This document shows positions 33,726 through 44,655 of a DNA stretch of 64,000 bases, one piece after another. Origin of the DNA: Candidatus Limnocylindrales bacterium. Lineage in GTDB: Bacteria > Desulfobacterota > Binatia > UBA1149 > CAITLU01. The notes beneath the pieces were generated by a model that saw only the letters and a list, made by a program, of their open reading frames with translations, was not told where the DNA came from and ran no database searches. The stretch is from the NCBI GenBank assembly GCA_035571835.1, contig DATNBU010000038.1:1-64000 (forward strand). Reading direction: 5' to 3'. A program made the position numbers and the translations under genes. Positions within the stretch are counted from its first letter, which is position 1; every line of letters starts with the position of its first letter.

Positions 33726-34004
33726 TCATCGCCGCACCTGAAACGTCTTTTCTCCGGCCGGCGGCTCCGGATTCGATTTCACCTCGATGACGCGCGCGGA
33801 TGGCGGTCCGTGGTGGCACCACGATTCCATCTCGCGAACGGCGTCCGGCGGTCCTTCTAGGACGGCTTCGACGCTACCATCGGGGCAGTTCCTCACCCAG
33901 CCCGAAACGCCGATGCGTTCGGCTTCGATGCGCGTGGCTTCGCGAAACCACACCCCCTGCACACGGCCGGATATCTGCAGCCGCAGCCTCAGCACTTCCG
34001 GCAC
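33726..34004 (-). CDS. acyP: acylphosphatase
   Basis: The 92-residue protein has the acylphosphatase fold: LQISGRVQGVWFREATRIEA with the catalytic Arg (GVWFRE), SGWVRNCPDGSVEAVLEG with the second catalytic residue Asn (WVRN), and SWCHHGPPSARV. It hydrolyses carboxyl-phosphate bonds of small acyl phosphates in the cytoplasm. It lies between the phosphotriesterase gene and ligA, and follows ligA by only a few bases. Confidence 0.93.
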   Translation of the reverse strand: MPEVLRLRLQISGRVQGVWFREATRIEAERIGVSGWVRNCPDGSVEAVLEGPPDAVREMESWCHHGPPSARVIEVKSNPEPPAGEKTFQVRR

Positions 34005-34010
34005 GTGCGG

Positions 34011-36185
<2,175 letters not shown>

Positions 36186-36439
36186 CTAACACAGCAGGCG
36201 GCGCAGACCACCGCACGCGGTTCGCCCGCTATCACAGCTATGTTCTGCGACAGCCGACATCACATGCATGTCGTTGAGAGTAACCGGCTCACTGCTCCAT
36301 GGTGCGTCCTGAAGCCGACGCGCCGGCCATGGACGAGCGGACAACAGGACACGCCGACAGCCGGATAGCCGGACAGGCAGTGGAGCAGACAGAAGGGCAG
36401 GCGGGCGGCAATTCAACAGGCCAACAGGAGGACGAAAAA

Positions 36440-36784
36440 ATGTACGGATACACGAACAGGATGCAGCTCGTCAGGGCTGCGCTCGGCGCAGCGGTGATGT
36501 CGGCGGTGGTGCTGGTCGCAAGCGGCACGGCAATGGCGGCGACCGCCGGCGGTCCGGCTGCGCAGGCAGCGGCGGCCGAGGTTTCCGGACGCGTCGACGT
36601 GAACACGGCGACCGCTGCCGAGCTCGCGAGCCTTCCCGGCATCGGAGCGAGCAAGGCCGCCGCAATCATCGCCGAGCGCGAAAAGAAACCGTTCGGATCG
36701 GTGGAAGATCTCGAGCGCGTGCGCGGCATCGGCGCGCGCACCGTCGAAGATCTTCGCGGCAAGGTCTCGGTCGGCGCACGCTGA
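36440..36784 (+). CDS. ComEA-type helix-hairpin-helix protein, exported
   Basis: Starting at ATG 36440 with AGGAGG upstream, the 114-residue protein has a signal or membrane segment (AALGAAVMSAVVLVASG) followed by two HhH motifs: LASLPGIGASKAAAIIAERE and LERVRGIGARTVEDLRGK. This matches ComEA-family proteins that bind DNA non-specifically in the periplasm during transformation or other DNA handling. No other competence gene is nearby. Confidence 0.88.
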   Translation: MYGYTNRMQLVRAALGAAVMSAVVLVASGTAMAATAGGPAAQAAAAEVSGRVDVNTATAAELASLPGIGASKAAAIIAEREKKPFGSVEDLERVRGIGARTVEDLRGKVSVGAR

Positions 36785-36835
36785 CTCCGATCTGCTGGCG
36801 TGCCGTGCACGCCGGTGCTGCTGGCGGCCGTCTGA

Positions 36836-36861
36836 CACGCGTGTTCCTCCCCTCACGCGTG
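36836..36861. repeat. paired CACGCGTG octamers
   Basis: The self-complementary octamer CACGCGTG occurs at 36836-36843 and 36854-36861, 18 bases apart. The pair could form a hairpin acting on the convergent ComEA-like and response-regulator transcripts, or be two binding sites. Confidence 0.45.
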
Positions 36862-36974
36862 GGGCGGCGGCGCGGACGATCGACATGGGCAACGATCTCC
36901 GCGCCGCCGCCGGATCAGGCATCGCCGAATGGTGCGCCGGCAGGAAGACAGAAGAGTCGTGTGGAGAGCGCGCG

Positions 36975-37406
36975 TCAGTCGTCGAGAGCGAGAATCGCCG
37001 CGACGGTCTCGATGAGCTGGCGCGGCCGGAATGGTTTGGCGAGCACGGGGCATCCGAAACGTTCGGCTTCGTGCCTTCCGGGAATGCTCATCAGATCGCC
37101 GGTGACCACTGCGCTTCGCCGCAGCAGCCCCGGATGCCGGTCGCGAAGCTTTTCGAGCAGCGCGCTTCCGGTCTCTCCGGCGAGGTTCCAGTCGAGAACG
37201 ATCGCGTCGACATCGTCGCGGTCGATGCGTGACATCGCTTCGGCAGCCGATGCGGCTTCGTAGACGATCGCTCCGGCAACCTGCAGGATCGTCGCGGTCA
37301 TCGAGCGAATGTCCTCGTCGTCTTCGACGACGAGCACGGCCCCCTGGAGGCGGGGTTTGGGCGTCATCGGCCGTTCGCTTGGCAGGCTGTATTGACTTCT
37401 GTGCAT
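36975..37406 (-). CDS. single-domain response regulator
   Basis: The 143-residue protein is one receiver domain, with the acidic pair in VVEDDEDI (Glu29/Asp30), phospho-acceptor Asp72 (IVLDWNLAG), Thr102 (VVTGD) and Lys124 (LAKPF). No output domain follows, as in CheY- or Spo0F-like regulators. I use ATG 37406, which has GGAA upstream; ATG 37367 is a possible shorter start. No histidine kinase gene is in the window, so its partner is unknown. Confidence 0.82.
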   Translation of the reverse strand: MHRSQYSLPSERPMTPKPRLQGAVLVVEDDEDIRSMTATILQVAGAIVYEAASAAEAMSRIDRDDVDAIVLDWNLAGETGSALLEKLRDRHPGLLRRSAVVTGDLMSIPGRHEAERFGCPVLAKPFRPRQLIETVAAILALDD

Positions 37407-37652
37407 GACGTTCCGGTTTCGCGGCATCCCTTACTTGCGTCCCGATCAACGTCATCATGCCGACACGCTTGAAAGTGAGCCAGCACGTCGGCCATCAAAT
37501 GCCCGAATCGGCCCCGGCCGGGAAACATGCGATTCTTTGATTCGACGGCAAATTCAAGGTTTTGCACACGTTGCCAGTCGGAGGTCGCTGCGGCATAACC
37601 GGCCGCCTGCTTGCCGGCAATACGCCCGCTGGGCGGCTACAGGGACTCTCTT

Positions 37653-38699
37653 TTGGATTTCGACGACCGTTTACAGCGCTTTCTCGCCAGGACAACCGGC
37701 GACACGAAAGCCGTCGTTCGGGATCTGAAGCGCCATACGGAAGGTTTCTCACTCGAGACGATCTCGTTCACCGGAGAGTGGAGCGACCGGGGGCAACCCC
37801 GGATTCGCCGCAGGCTGGTCCTTCGGCGCCAGCCGCCGGCCGGCCTGCTCGAGCCGTACGACCTTGCGCCGCAGGTCATGGCGATGCGCGCGGTTCACGG
37901 CCACCTCGCGGTACCGCTGGTTCGCTGGTTCGAGGAAGACGCGGATGTCCTTGGCGCTCCTTTCTATGTGATGGATTTTGTCGATGGCGACGTCCCGTTG
38001 CCGGTTCCGGGCAGCGCAGGGCAGCCTTCGATTGCCGATGCGGCCGAGCGCGGCGCACTTGCCCGCGACCTGACGGCCAACCTCGCACGCCTGCACCGGT
38101 TCGACTGGAAGAGCTCGCCGCTCGCGAGCTTCGATGCTCCGGCAGGCGTGCGCAGCGCTGCCGAGAGGCAGCTCGAGTGCTGGCGCGGATATTTCGAGCG
38201 AGCGTCGCCGGAGCCGTCGCCGATGCTCGAGCGCGCGTTTCGAGAGCTCGATCGCCGCATCGCCGGGCTTCCCGAGGACGGTCCGGTCACCGTCGTGCAC
38301 GGCGATTTTCGCACCGGCAATTTTCTTCGCGAAGGGCGCGAGGTGCGCGCGGTGCTCGATTGGGAGATGGTGCATCTCGGAGACCCGCTCGAAGATGTTG
38401 CCTGGGCCACCAGCCGGCTCTGGCGCGGGCAGACGAAGCTCGCGGGCGTGCTCGTTCCGATCCCCGAGTTCCATCGATTCTATGAAGAAGCCGGCGGCTT
38501 CCCCGTCGACGACCGCAGGCTCGCGTTCTACGACCTGCTGGCGGGAGTGAAGATGGCAGCGATCATGCTCACCGGGCTTCGTGCGTTCGCCGACCGGCGA
38601 ACCGACGACATGCGAATGCTCATCTTCCGTCATCAGCTCGTCGGCATGAACCTGATCATCGGTGAATCGCTCGGAATCGTCCCGGGTCTCGACGCATGA
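37653..38699 (+). CDS. APH-family phosphotransferase (ACAD10-like kinase fold)
   Basis: The roughly 348-residue protein has an aminoglycoside-phosphotransferase fold: RRLVLRRQPP at the nucleotide-binding lobe, HGDFRTGN (216-223, catalytic loop) and VLDWEMVHLGDPLEDVAW (metal-binding D236WE). Such 'ACAD10-like' kinases phosphorylate small hydroxy acids or their CoA esters in acid catabolism. I start at TTG 37653 (AGGGA upstream); an earlier TTG at 37611 lacks a ribosome site. It overlaps the next gene by ATGA. Confidence 0.85.
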   Translation: MDFDDRLQRFLARTTGDTKAVVRDLKRHTEGFSLETISFTGEWSDRGQPRIRRRLVLRRQPPAGLLEPYDLAPQVMAMRAVHGHLAVPLVRWFEEDADVLGAPFYVMDFVDGDVPLPVPGSAGQPSIADAAERGALARDLTANLARLHRFDWKSSPLASFDAPAGVRSAAERQLECWRGYFERASPEPSPMLERAFRELDRRIAGLPEDGPVTVVHGDFRTGNFLREGREVRAVLDWEMVHLGDPLEDVAWATSRLWRGQTKLAGVLVPIPEFHRFYEEAGGFPVDDRRLAFYDLLAGVKMAAIMLTGLRAFADRRTDDMRMLIFRHQLVGMNLIIGESLGIVPGLDA

Positions 38700-39166
38700 C
38701 GGCCGCAATGAACACGATGAACGAAGCGATGATCGCGACCGATCGCATCCTGGAAGGCGTTGCGAAGACGCTCGAGGAGATCGTGCTGCCCGCGCTGCCG
38801 CCGGGTTACGCGCGCGGACAGCTCTACGCCGTGCTCGAAGTGATCGGCAGTCTTCACGGCCAGCTGCTTTTTGGCGGACCGATGCTGGAGAATGAAGCGG
38901 CGATGATCGATGCGCTGCTCGCCGAAGCCGCGCAGTCGGTTGCCGGCGGCCTCGGCGAACGCTGCGGCGCGTACGCGACGCGAGCTTCTTCGACGCTCGC
39001 CGAGCGCGTGCGCGACGGCCGCTCGCTCGTCTGCGAGCTCATCGCGGGCGGCCACGGCGACGGTGGCACGCTCGGCGCGGCGATCGACAGCTATCTCGCC
39101 AACGATGCGATCTCGAGGGCCATGGCGCTGCGTCCCGGACGTCTCGCGGAGATCTCGCAAGGATGA
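38696..39166 (+). CDS. conserved-looking helical protein of unknown function
   Basis: The 156-residue protein starts with an ATG overlapping the kinase stop (ATGA) and ends by overlapping the next gene the same way, so it is coupled on both sides. It is predicted mostly helical (MNEAMIATDRILEGVAKTLE, EVIGSLHGQLLFGG, MIDALLAEAAQSVAGG) without signal peptide, membrane segment or known motif. Its position after an ACAD10-like kinase suggests an accessory role in the same pathway (inference only). I do not recognise the family. Confidence 0.7.
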   Translation: MTAAMNTMNEAMIATDRILEGVAKTLEEIVLPALPPGYARGQLYAVLEVIGSLHGQLLFGGPMLENEAAMIDALLAEAAQSVAGGLGERCGAYATRASSTLAERVRDGRSLVCELIAGGHGDGGTLGAAIDSYLANDAISRAMALRPGRLAEISQG

Positions 39167-39894
39167 TCGTCGGGCGGCATGCGGCGTCTGCGCTCGTGAT
39201 GGCGCTCGCGATCTCGACTGGCGGCTTGCGCGCGGCGGCGCAGGAAGCACGAGATCTGAACGCCGCACAGGAAGCTCCGGAAGCCGCACCGGCGGACGCG
39301 CCGATCGCAGAACCGGCGGATGCGGTGGTCGTCGAACCGGCGGATGCAGCGATCGCAGAACCGGTGGACGCAGCAGTCGTCGAACCGGCGGCGGCCACTG
39401 CCGAGGCCGTTGACGCCGAGCCGGCCGCTGCCGAGGCGGTCGATGCCGCGCCCGCCGACGTCCCGAAACCATCCGGGCCGCAGGTGCAGACGCTCGGGCC
39501 CGACGATCAGCGCCTGTACCTGGTCGATCACGGCGGCACGTGGTCGATGCACGCCGAGTCGGTCGTTGCCGGCTCGCTGCTGCACTCGTGGCACGAGGCC
39601 GGCGGTCCGCTGGTGACGTCGAAGGTGATTCTGGACTATCCGTTCACGCTTTCGGTGCACCGCACGAGCGCCGAGCGGATCCTCGAGCACATTCTCGAAG
39701 GCTGGAGCTACACGCTGCACTACGATGCGAAGGGCCGGCTCGAGGCCGTGCGGGTCTACAGTCCGGAGCCGCAGCGCATGTTCAAGACCCCGCGATTGAC
39801 GGAAAGCTTCTCGGCGTGGCGCCTGCTCGAGAATGGCGCGCCCGCGGCCGCGTCGCCGCAGAACGCCGCGCCGGCTCCTTCACCGGCAAACTAG
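39163..39894 (+). CDS. secreted protein with Glu-Pro-Ala-Asp tandem repeats
   Basis: The 243-residue protein starts with a signal peptide (AASALVMALAISTGGLRAAA) and then a low-complexity region of repeated EPADA/EPVDA units (roughly residues 45-95). The C-terminal 130 residues (LYLVDHGGTWSMHAESVVAG, VTSKVILDYPFTLSVHRTSA, ILEHILEGWSYTLHYDAKGR) have the βαβ rhythm of the STN/secretin short N-terminal domain; that match is tentative. Its start overlaps the preceding gene by ATGA, closing the three-gene unit. Confidence 0.7.
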   Translation: MIVGRHAASALVMALAISTGGLRAAAQEARDLNAAQEAPEAAPADAPIAEPADAVVVEPADAAIAEPVDAAVVEPAAATAEAVDAEPAAAEAVDAAPADVPKPSGPQVQTLGPDDQRLYLVDHGGTWSMHAESVVAGSLLHSWHEAGGPLVTSKVILDYPFTLSVHRTSAERILEHILEGWSYTLHYDAKGRLEAVRVYSPEPQRMFKTPRLTESFSAWRLLENGAPAAASPQNAAPAPSPAN

Positions 39895-39923
39895 CAATTG
39901 CGAAGAGTCTGCCCGCGCGGCGG

Positions 39924-41066
39924 TCAGTTCAGATCGTAAAGCGCGATGTCGAGCGGAAACGACGGGTCGGGTCCGCGCTTCGTGCTGCTGGTGGGAAAGT
40001 TCGGGGGAACGCCCGACTCGTCGAGCACGTACGCATCGATCCGGTTGATGCCGGCCTGCGAGACGTAAAGGATCCCGTCCTTGATCTCCATCTTCGACGG
40101 ATATGTCTCCGGATCTTCCTCGGTCCTGCTGAACGGAGTGTTGTGATTGAGCATTCCGTCGGACTCGATGTGGTAGAGGTCGATGCGGCCTGCGTTGTAC
40201 GCGGCAGCGTAAAGCAGGCCGTTCTCGATCAGGATGTCCTCGTAGTACTCCTCGGTCTCGGTGCGCGAGCTCTGGTCGGTCGGCAGGAATCCACCGGCGA
40301 CGAGCTTGTACGCGCGGATCGACTTGTCGCCCGCCGACGTGACGTAAATGATGTTGTTGTGAAAGACGAGGTCGTCGGGAAGCGCGATGCCGTCCTGCGG
40401 GCTCTGGTTCTCGGCATCGATCGGAACGTCGCCGTTCGGCTTCAGCAGGAACAGGTCGATGACTTCGCTGCTGCGCGCGCCGGCGTAAAGCGACGTGCCG
40501 TTGAATGCGAGTGATACGTAATCGCCCGGGATGCGGGCTTCGCCGCTGCCGGTGAACGATGGCGGAAGATCGCCGTCTTCGTCGAGCCGGAACGACTGGA
40601 CCCGGTTCAGGCCGGCGTCGGCCGAATAGACGACGTTGTTCTGCACTGCGATCTGGATCGGATCGGAGTTCTGATTGAGGATCGTCTCGGAAGTCGGGGA
40701 GTCCGGCAGCGAGCCGTCGGCGCCGAGCCGCATGGCGATGAGCTGCTTGTCGAGCGACGCGTAAAGGACACCGTTGGCAATCGCGAGACGCCGCGGGTTG
40801 CGCACGGAGATCGAGTCGAACGGCTTGCCCGGAAGCAGTCCGTCGGTGCCGAGCCGGTATGCATCGATGCGGTTGCCGCGCGACATCGCGGCGTAGAGCA
40901 CGACGTTTCCCGGAGGAGCCGTGGTCTGCGGTCCGGGAGTAAGAAAGGCCGACGTGCCGCTGCCGCTCGACCCTCCGCCGCACGCCGCAAGCCAGGCTGC
41001 CGAGACGAACAGGGCAGCGAATGTCGAAAAGCGAAGGACGCGGGAGCGGAGCGTGGAATACGGCAT
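39924..41066 (-). CDS. beta-propeller lipoprotein (lactonase-like)
   Basis: Starting at ATG 41066, the 380-residue protein has a signal peptide and lipobox (SAAWLAAC, then GGGSSGSG). The mature part is a series of propeller blades, each with a YAAxxxxNRIDAYRLGTDG-like strand set (seven expected), similar to the YncE/lactonase fold. It should be lipid-anchored and probably outward facing. A catalytic function cannot be inferred from sequence; scaffold or binding is equally possible. Confidence 0.78.
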   Translation of the reverse strand: MPYSTLRSRVLRFSTFAALFVSAAWLAACGGGSSGSGTSAFLTPGPQTTAPPGNVVLYAAMSRGNRIDAYRLGTDGLLPGKPFDSISVRNPRRLAIANGVLYASLDKQLIAMRLGADGSLPDSPTSETILNQNSDPIQIAVQNNVVYSADAGLNRVQSFRLDEDGDLPPSFTGSGEARIPGDYVSLAFNGTSLYAGARSSEVIDLFLLKPNGDVPIDAENQSPQDGIALPDDLVFHNNIIYVTSAGDKSIRAYKLVAGGFLPTDQSSRTETEEYYEDILIENGLLYAAAYNAGRIDLYHIESDGMLNHNTPFSRTEEDPETYPSKMEIKDGILYVSQAGINRIDAYVLDESGVPPNFPTSSTKRGPDPSFPLDIALYDLN

Positions 41067-41089
41067 GGCGCCGACGCTTAACCAAGGGA

Positions 41090-41134
41090 ACGTCGGCTGT
41101 CCAGCCGCATGGGGACGTCGGCTGTCCAGCCGCA
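41090..41134. repeat. 25-bp tandem hairpin repeat, two copies
   Basis: ACGTCGGCTGTCCAGCCGCA occurs at 41090-41109 and 41115-41134, separated by TGGGG. GGCTG/CAGCC inside each unit makes a small stem-loop. It lies in the divergent region between the propeller lipoprotein and THUMP genes, where regulatory sequence is expected. Confidence 0.75.
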
Positions 41135-41198
41135 GGCGCAGACAGGCTGTCCGCCACAGCGGCATTGCCCTCACGGCGACTGCCGTCATAATCCGCCG

Positions 41199-41756
41199 AT
41201 GCGCACCCGCGACGATGAAAGCTGGAACGTGCTCGCCATCGGTGCACGTGGCGAGACCGGCAAGGCGCTCGGGCTGCTCGGCGAAGTCGGGCGTTTCCGT
41301 ACCGGCGGATATCCGCAGGTTCTGATCGGCAGCGTCGCGCGTCCGCGCGGTGACGCCGCGCTTCTCGACGGCATCGACGGCCTCGTCGGCAATCCGGAAC
41401 GCACAGCCGGCATCATCGACCGCATCGTTCCCGTCGAGGAAGCCGTCTCGTTCGCGGGCGACGACGTGACCGAAACGCTGTGCGAAGCGCTCGAGTCGCG
41501 TGCCTCGCGACTGTGCGGAAAGTCGTTCTACGTGCGCGTCCATCTGCGAGGGCTCAAGGGCCGCATCGAGCATCCCGCCGTCGAGCGCGCGCTCGGCGAT
41601 TTCCTGTCGGAGTTTGCGGCCCGCGCCGGCGAGCCGCCGAACGTCTCGTTTCGCGATCCCGACGTGGTCGTGGTTGCCGAAGTCGTCGGACGCCGCGTCG
41701 GCTACGCGTTCCTCGGACGAGACGAGCGCAATACCGATCTGGTGCGCGTGAAATAA
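41199..41756 (+). CDS. THUMP-domain protein, TAN1-like
   Basis: The 185-residue protein contains a THUMP-type RNA-binding domain: VPVEEAVSFAGDDVTETLCE, LCGKSFYVRVHLRGLKGR and FLSEFAARAGEPPNVSFRDP, ending in VVVVAEVVGRRVGYAFLGRD. It has no methyltransferase or deaminase domain, resembling archaeal/eukaryotic Tan1-type helpers that present tRNA to an acetyltransferase. In bacteria, lone THUMP proteins are less common. The start is ATG 41199. Confidence 0.75.
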   Translation: MRTRDDESWNVLAIGARGETGKALGLLGEVGRFRTGGYPQVLIGSVARPRGDAALLDGIDGLVGNPERTAGIIDRIVPVEEAVSFAGDDVTETLCEALESRASRLCGKSFYVRVHLRGLKGRIEHPAVERALGDFLSEFAARAGEPPNVSFRDPDVVVVAEVVGRRVGYAFLGRDERNTDLVRVK

Positions 41757-41783
41757 TCGGCTTTCCGAGTCGCGGGCCGCGTG

Positions 41784-42833
41784 TCAGTCGGGCTCGGGGG
41801 CGAGCATGACCTTGATCGCACCACTTTTCTTGTCCGACGCGGTTTCGAACGCCGCCTGCACATCGGTAAGCGGAAAGGTATGCGTCAGAAGGCCGCGCAG
41901 CGCAGTGGCATGGGCCTCGATGCATTCGAGGCCCAGCTCGAAGTCGGCAATTCCGGTCGGCGGGCGGTTGTAGACCATCGAGCCGACGATTCGCACTTCC
42001 TTGATCAGCAGCACGCCGGGATCGAACACCGGCGTCTTCTCGAAGACACCGATGACGACGATCGTGCCGCCGCGCGCGACGGCGAGCATGCCGTCGGCGA
42101 CAGTCGTCGCGTCGCCGCCGACGGTTTCGAGCACGACGTCCGGCTTCTCACCGGACAGCTTGAGGCGTGCCGGATCGAGCACCTCGTCGACGCCGATCGC
42201 TTCGGCGACTTTCTTCTGCTGCGGATGACGGGCGCTGATCGCGACGTACGAGGCGCCCAGATGTCGCGCAGCCGCAGCGGCAACCAGCCCGATCGTTCCG
42301 GCGCCGAGCACGAGCACGCGCGAATGCTCGCCCACGCCGCCGAGCCGCGCGGCATGCACGGCGACGGCCATCGGCTCGGCCAGCGCGCCGAGCGCGTAGT
42401 CGAGCGAATCCGGAAGCGGAAACAGCGCGTAGTCGGGCACGACGAGCGAAGACGCCATGCCGCCCTGGAGCGTCACGCCATGCACCGCGAGCCGGCCGCA
42501 CAGATGGTAATTGCCGGACACGCAGTGCCGGCACTCTCCGCAGCGCCTGATCGGCTCGATGGCGACGCGGTCGCCTTCGCGAACGCTGGTCACGCCAGGG
42601 CCGATCGAATCGACGACACCGCTCATTTCATGACCGGGACATACGGGCGGCAGCGGCGCGTGGCCCCGGAACGCGTGCAGGTCGCTGCCGCAGATCCCGC
42701 AGCGCCGGATGCGGACGCGCGCTTCTCCGGCGGCCGGCGCGGTCTCGGCAACCTCGTGAACGTGGATCGTGCCGGCGGACAGGTATCGTGCTTCGATCAC
42801 GGCGTTGGTTCCTATCGGTGAGGGTGTCTCCAC
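41784..42833 (-). CDS. zinc-dependent alcohol dehydrogenase (MDR family)
   Basis: The 349-residue medium-chain dehydrogenase has catalytic-zinc ligands Cys45 (CGICGSDLH) and His68/Glu69 (PGHEMSG), a complete structural zinc loop (Cys98, 101, 104, 112 in RRCGECRHCVSGNYHLC), and the NAD(P) motif LGAGTIGLVA. This fits the threonine/sorbitol/butanediol dehydrogenase branch; the substrate is not decidable. It diverges from the downstream secreted lipoprotein across 200 bases. Confidence 0.9.
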   Translation of the reverse strand: METPSPIGTNAVIEARYLSAGTIHVHEVAETAPAAGEARVRIRRCGICGSDLHAFRGHAPLPPVCPGHEMSGVVDSIGPGVTSVREGDRVAIEPIRRCGECRHCVSGNYHLCGRLAVHGVTLQGGMASSLVVPDYALFPLPDSLDYALGALAEPMAVAVHAARLGGVGEHSRVLVLGAGTIGLVAAAAARHLGASYVAISARHPQQKKVAEAIGVDEVLDPARLKLSGEKPDVVLETVGGDATTVADGMLAVARGGTIVVIGVFEKTPVFDPGVLLIKEVRIVGSMVYNRPPTGIADFELGLECIEAHATALRGLLTHTFPLTDVQAAFETASDKKSGAIKVMLAPEPD

Positions 42834-43036
42834 GCAATGTCCCGGGGCCTCAGCGCCCGCAGAATGCGTCCGGACTCACAGCCGGATTGCAGGGCCGACG
42901 CCTGCAGCGTTGCGAATACTTTGCCCTCGCCAGAGCCCGTGCGGTAGTTTAGGATCCCCCCGCGCTTTTCAACACGGGCCACGGAGAGGAAGGGCGGACT
43001 TCCTCGAGCGGCCGTGCAAGACAAAGGAGAGATCGA

Positions 43037-44566
43037 ATGACAGGTTTTTGTCGTCGCTTCGGATCGTTCGCGATGGTTCTGGCGTTTGGGGCAATGCTGC
43101 TGAGCTGCAGTGGAAGCGGGGACGGTGACGGCGGAGGCGGCGGCGACGACCGGGTTCGGCTCTTCTTCGGCATCAACAACGACGGCGGCTGCAAGAGCCT
43201 GGTTTTCGACGTCGATGTCGCCGACGCCCAGGCCGTCATCGAGCGCAACGGAAACGCCGTCGATTGCACGCTCAATGCGGCGCTGACCAACGACGGCTGC
43301 GACGCGACGTTCACGCTCATCAACAATAACGACACGCTTCGCGTATCGATCACGGGATGCACGATTCCCGCGGTCACCAATGTGTTCCTCTGCGACTTCG
43401 TCGACGCCGACATCTCCGAGCTGACCGACCAGACGGTGGCTACGTGCAGCTGCAAGAACAACGGCTGCGACACCACGCCTCCGGTCTGCATCAGCGAAGT
43501 GCAGGACCCGGGGTCCTGCGAAGACTGCGACAACCACATCGACGACGACGGCAACGATCTCATCGATTGCGCCGATCCGAACTGCGAGCATTCGCCGCTG
43601 TGCGGCAACGTCGGGGAGACGTCCACGACGACGTCTTCGACGTTCATCGACGTCATCACGTCGTCGACGACGACGACGACGCTCGAGCCCACGGAAACCT
43701 GCACGCTGACGTACCGGATGACGACGGACGTTACGGCAGGAGGCCTGTCGTGGGAGACGGACTACGCGGGCACCGACGGCGGTTTCCGCGGCAAGGGCAG
43801 TGCCGTCAAGTGCGACAGCATCGTCCCGGGCGCACTCGCGGCGTTCTCGGACAACGACCATGCCCGGGTGCTTTCGTCGGGGCTCGTCAGCCTCAGCGGC
43901 ATTGACGGGCCGGCCGATCTCGTCGAGTGCAAGTTCGACGTGGTCACCGAGCCGCTGATCTCGGACTTCGACATCACGGTCACCGAAGCGACCGACGTCG
44001 ACGTGAATCCGATCCGGCCTTTCCCCGCGATCATCATCAAGAGCCTGGACTGTGTGCCGGTCACGACGACGACCACCGAAGGAAATACGACGACGACGAT
44101 CGACGGCGGCGGCACCACCACGACGATCCCCGGCGGCGGCACGACCACGACGATTCCCGGCGGCACCACGACGACGACGCTTCCCGGCCCGACCGACACG
44201 TACTCGATCACGTTCCGTCTCAATAGCGCGAGCGCGCCGGTCGGTGCGCTGCAGTTCAGCGTCAACTACGCGGGTGCGCCGGGTGAGTTCGAAGGCACCG
44301 GCGGCGACGTGACGTGCACGGGCGGCATCGAAGGCGCGCTGTTCGCGCCCAACGACATCGATGCCAGCCGCAAGCTGTCGCTCGGCATCATTGCGCTCGA
44401 CGCGTTCAGCGCGCCGGTCAACGTGGCCACGTGCAAGTTCGTCGCGAACGATGAGATCGACGTGCCGACTCCGGCCGACTTCATCATCACGATCGACGAC
44501 GCGACCGATGCGGACGGAGCCGACGTGACGGTCGGGGTCGGCGCGGTGGTGACACCGGTGCACTGA
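43037..44566 (+). CDS. surface lipoprotein with paired cohesin-like domains and Thr-rich linkers
   Basis: The 509-residue protein has AGGAG upstream of its ATG, a lipobox (AMLLSC, then SGSGDGDGG), a Cys-rich N-terminal domain (CEDCDNHIDDDGNDLIDC), then two β-sandwich domains of about 100 residues each (starting TYRMTTDVTAGGLSWETDYA and SITFRLNSASAPVGALQFSV). Both read like cohesin/type-B Ca-binding β-rolls (VxxGALxxxVNY...G). Thr-rich linkers (TTTTTLEP, TTTTIPGGG repeated) join them. It should be lipid-anchored and displayed outside. A strong hairpin follows. Confidence 0.75.
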   Translation: MTGFCRRFGSFAMVLAFGAMLLSCSGSGDGDGGGGGDDRVRLFFGINNDGGCKSLVFDVDVADAQAVIERNGNAVDCTLNAALTNDGCDATFTLINNNDTLRVSITGCTIPAVTNVFLCDFVDADISELTDQTVATCSCKNNGCDTTPPVCISEVQDPGSCEDCDNHIDDDGNDLIDCADPNCEHSPLCGNVGETSTTTSSTFIDVITSSTTTTTLEPTETCTLTYRMTTDVTAGGLSWETDYAGTDGGFRGKGSAVKCDSIVPGALAAFSDNDHARVLSSGLVSLSGIDGPADLVECKFDVVTEPLISDFDITVTEATDVDVNPIRPFPAIIIKSLDCVPVTTTTTEGNTTTTIDGGGTTTTIPGGGTTTTIPGGTTTTTLPGPTDTYSITFRLNSASAPVGALQFSVNYAGAPGEFEGTGGDVTCTGGIEGALFAPNDIDASRKLSLGIIALDAFSAPVNVATCKFVANDEIDVPTPADFIITIDDATDADGADVTVGVGAVVTPVH

Positions 44567-44585
44567 CGCCTCCGATGGGACACAG

Positions 44586-44622
44586 CCGGGAGGCCGGTCC
44601 GGGAAACCGGACAGCCTCCCGG
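44586..44622 (+). terminator. stem-loop terminator with GAAA loop
   Basis: CCGGGAGGC (44586-44594) pairs with GCCTCCCGG (44614-44622); an inner TCCGG/CCGGA stem closes a GAAA tetraloop. It lies 20 bases after the lipoprotein stop. It lacks a clear T-run, so termination may be factor-assisted. Confidence 0.6.
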
Positions 44623-44655
44623 TGCCGTCCCGCCGCCGTTTGTGATTCGCTGCGG

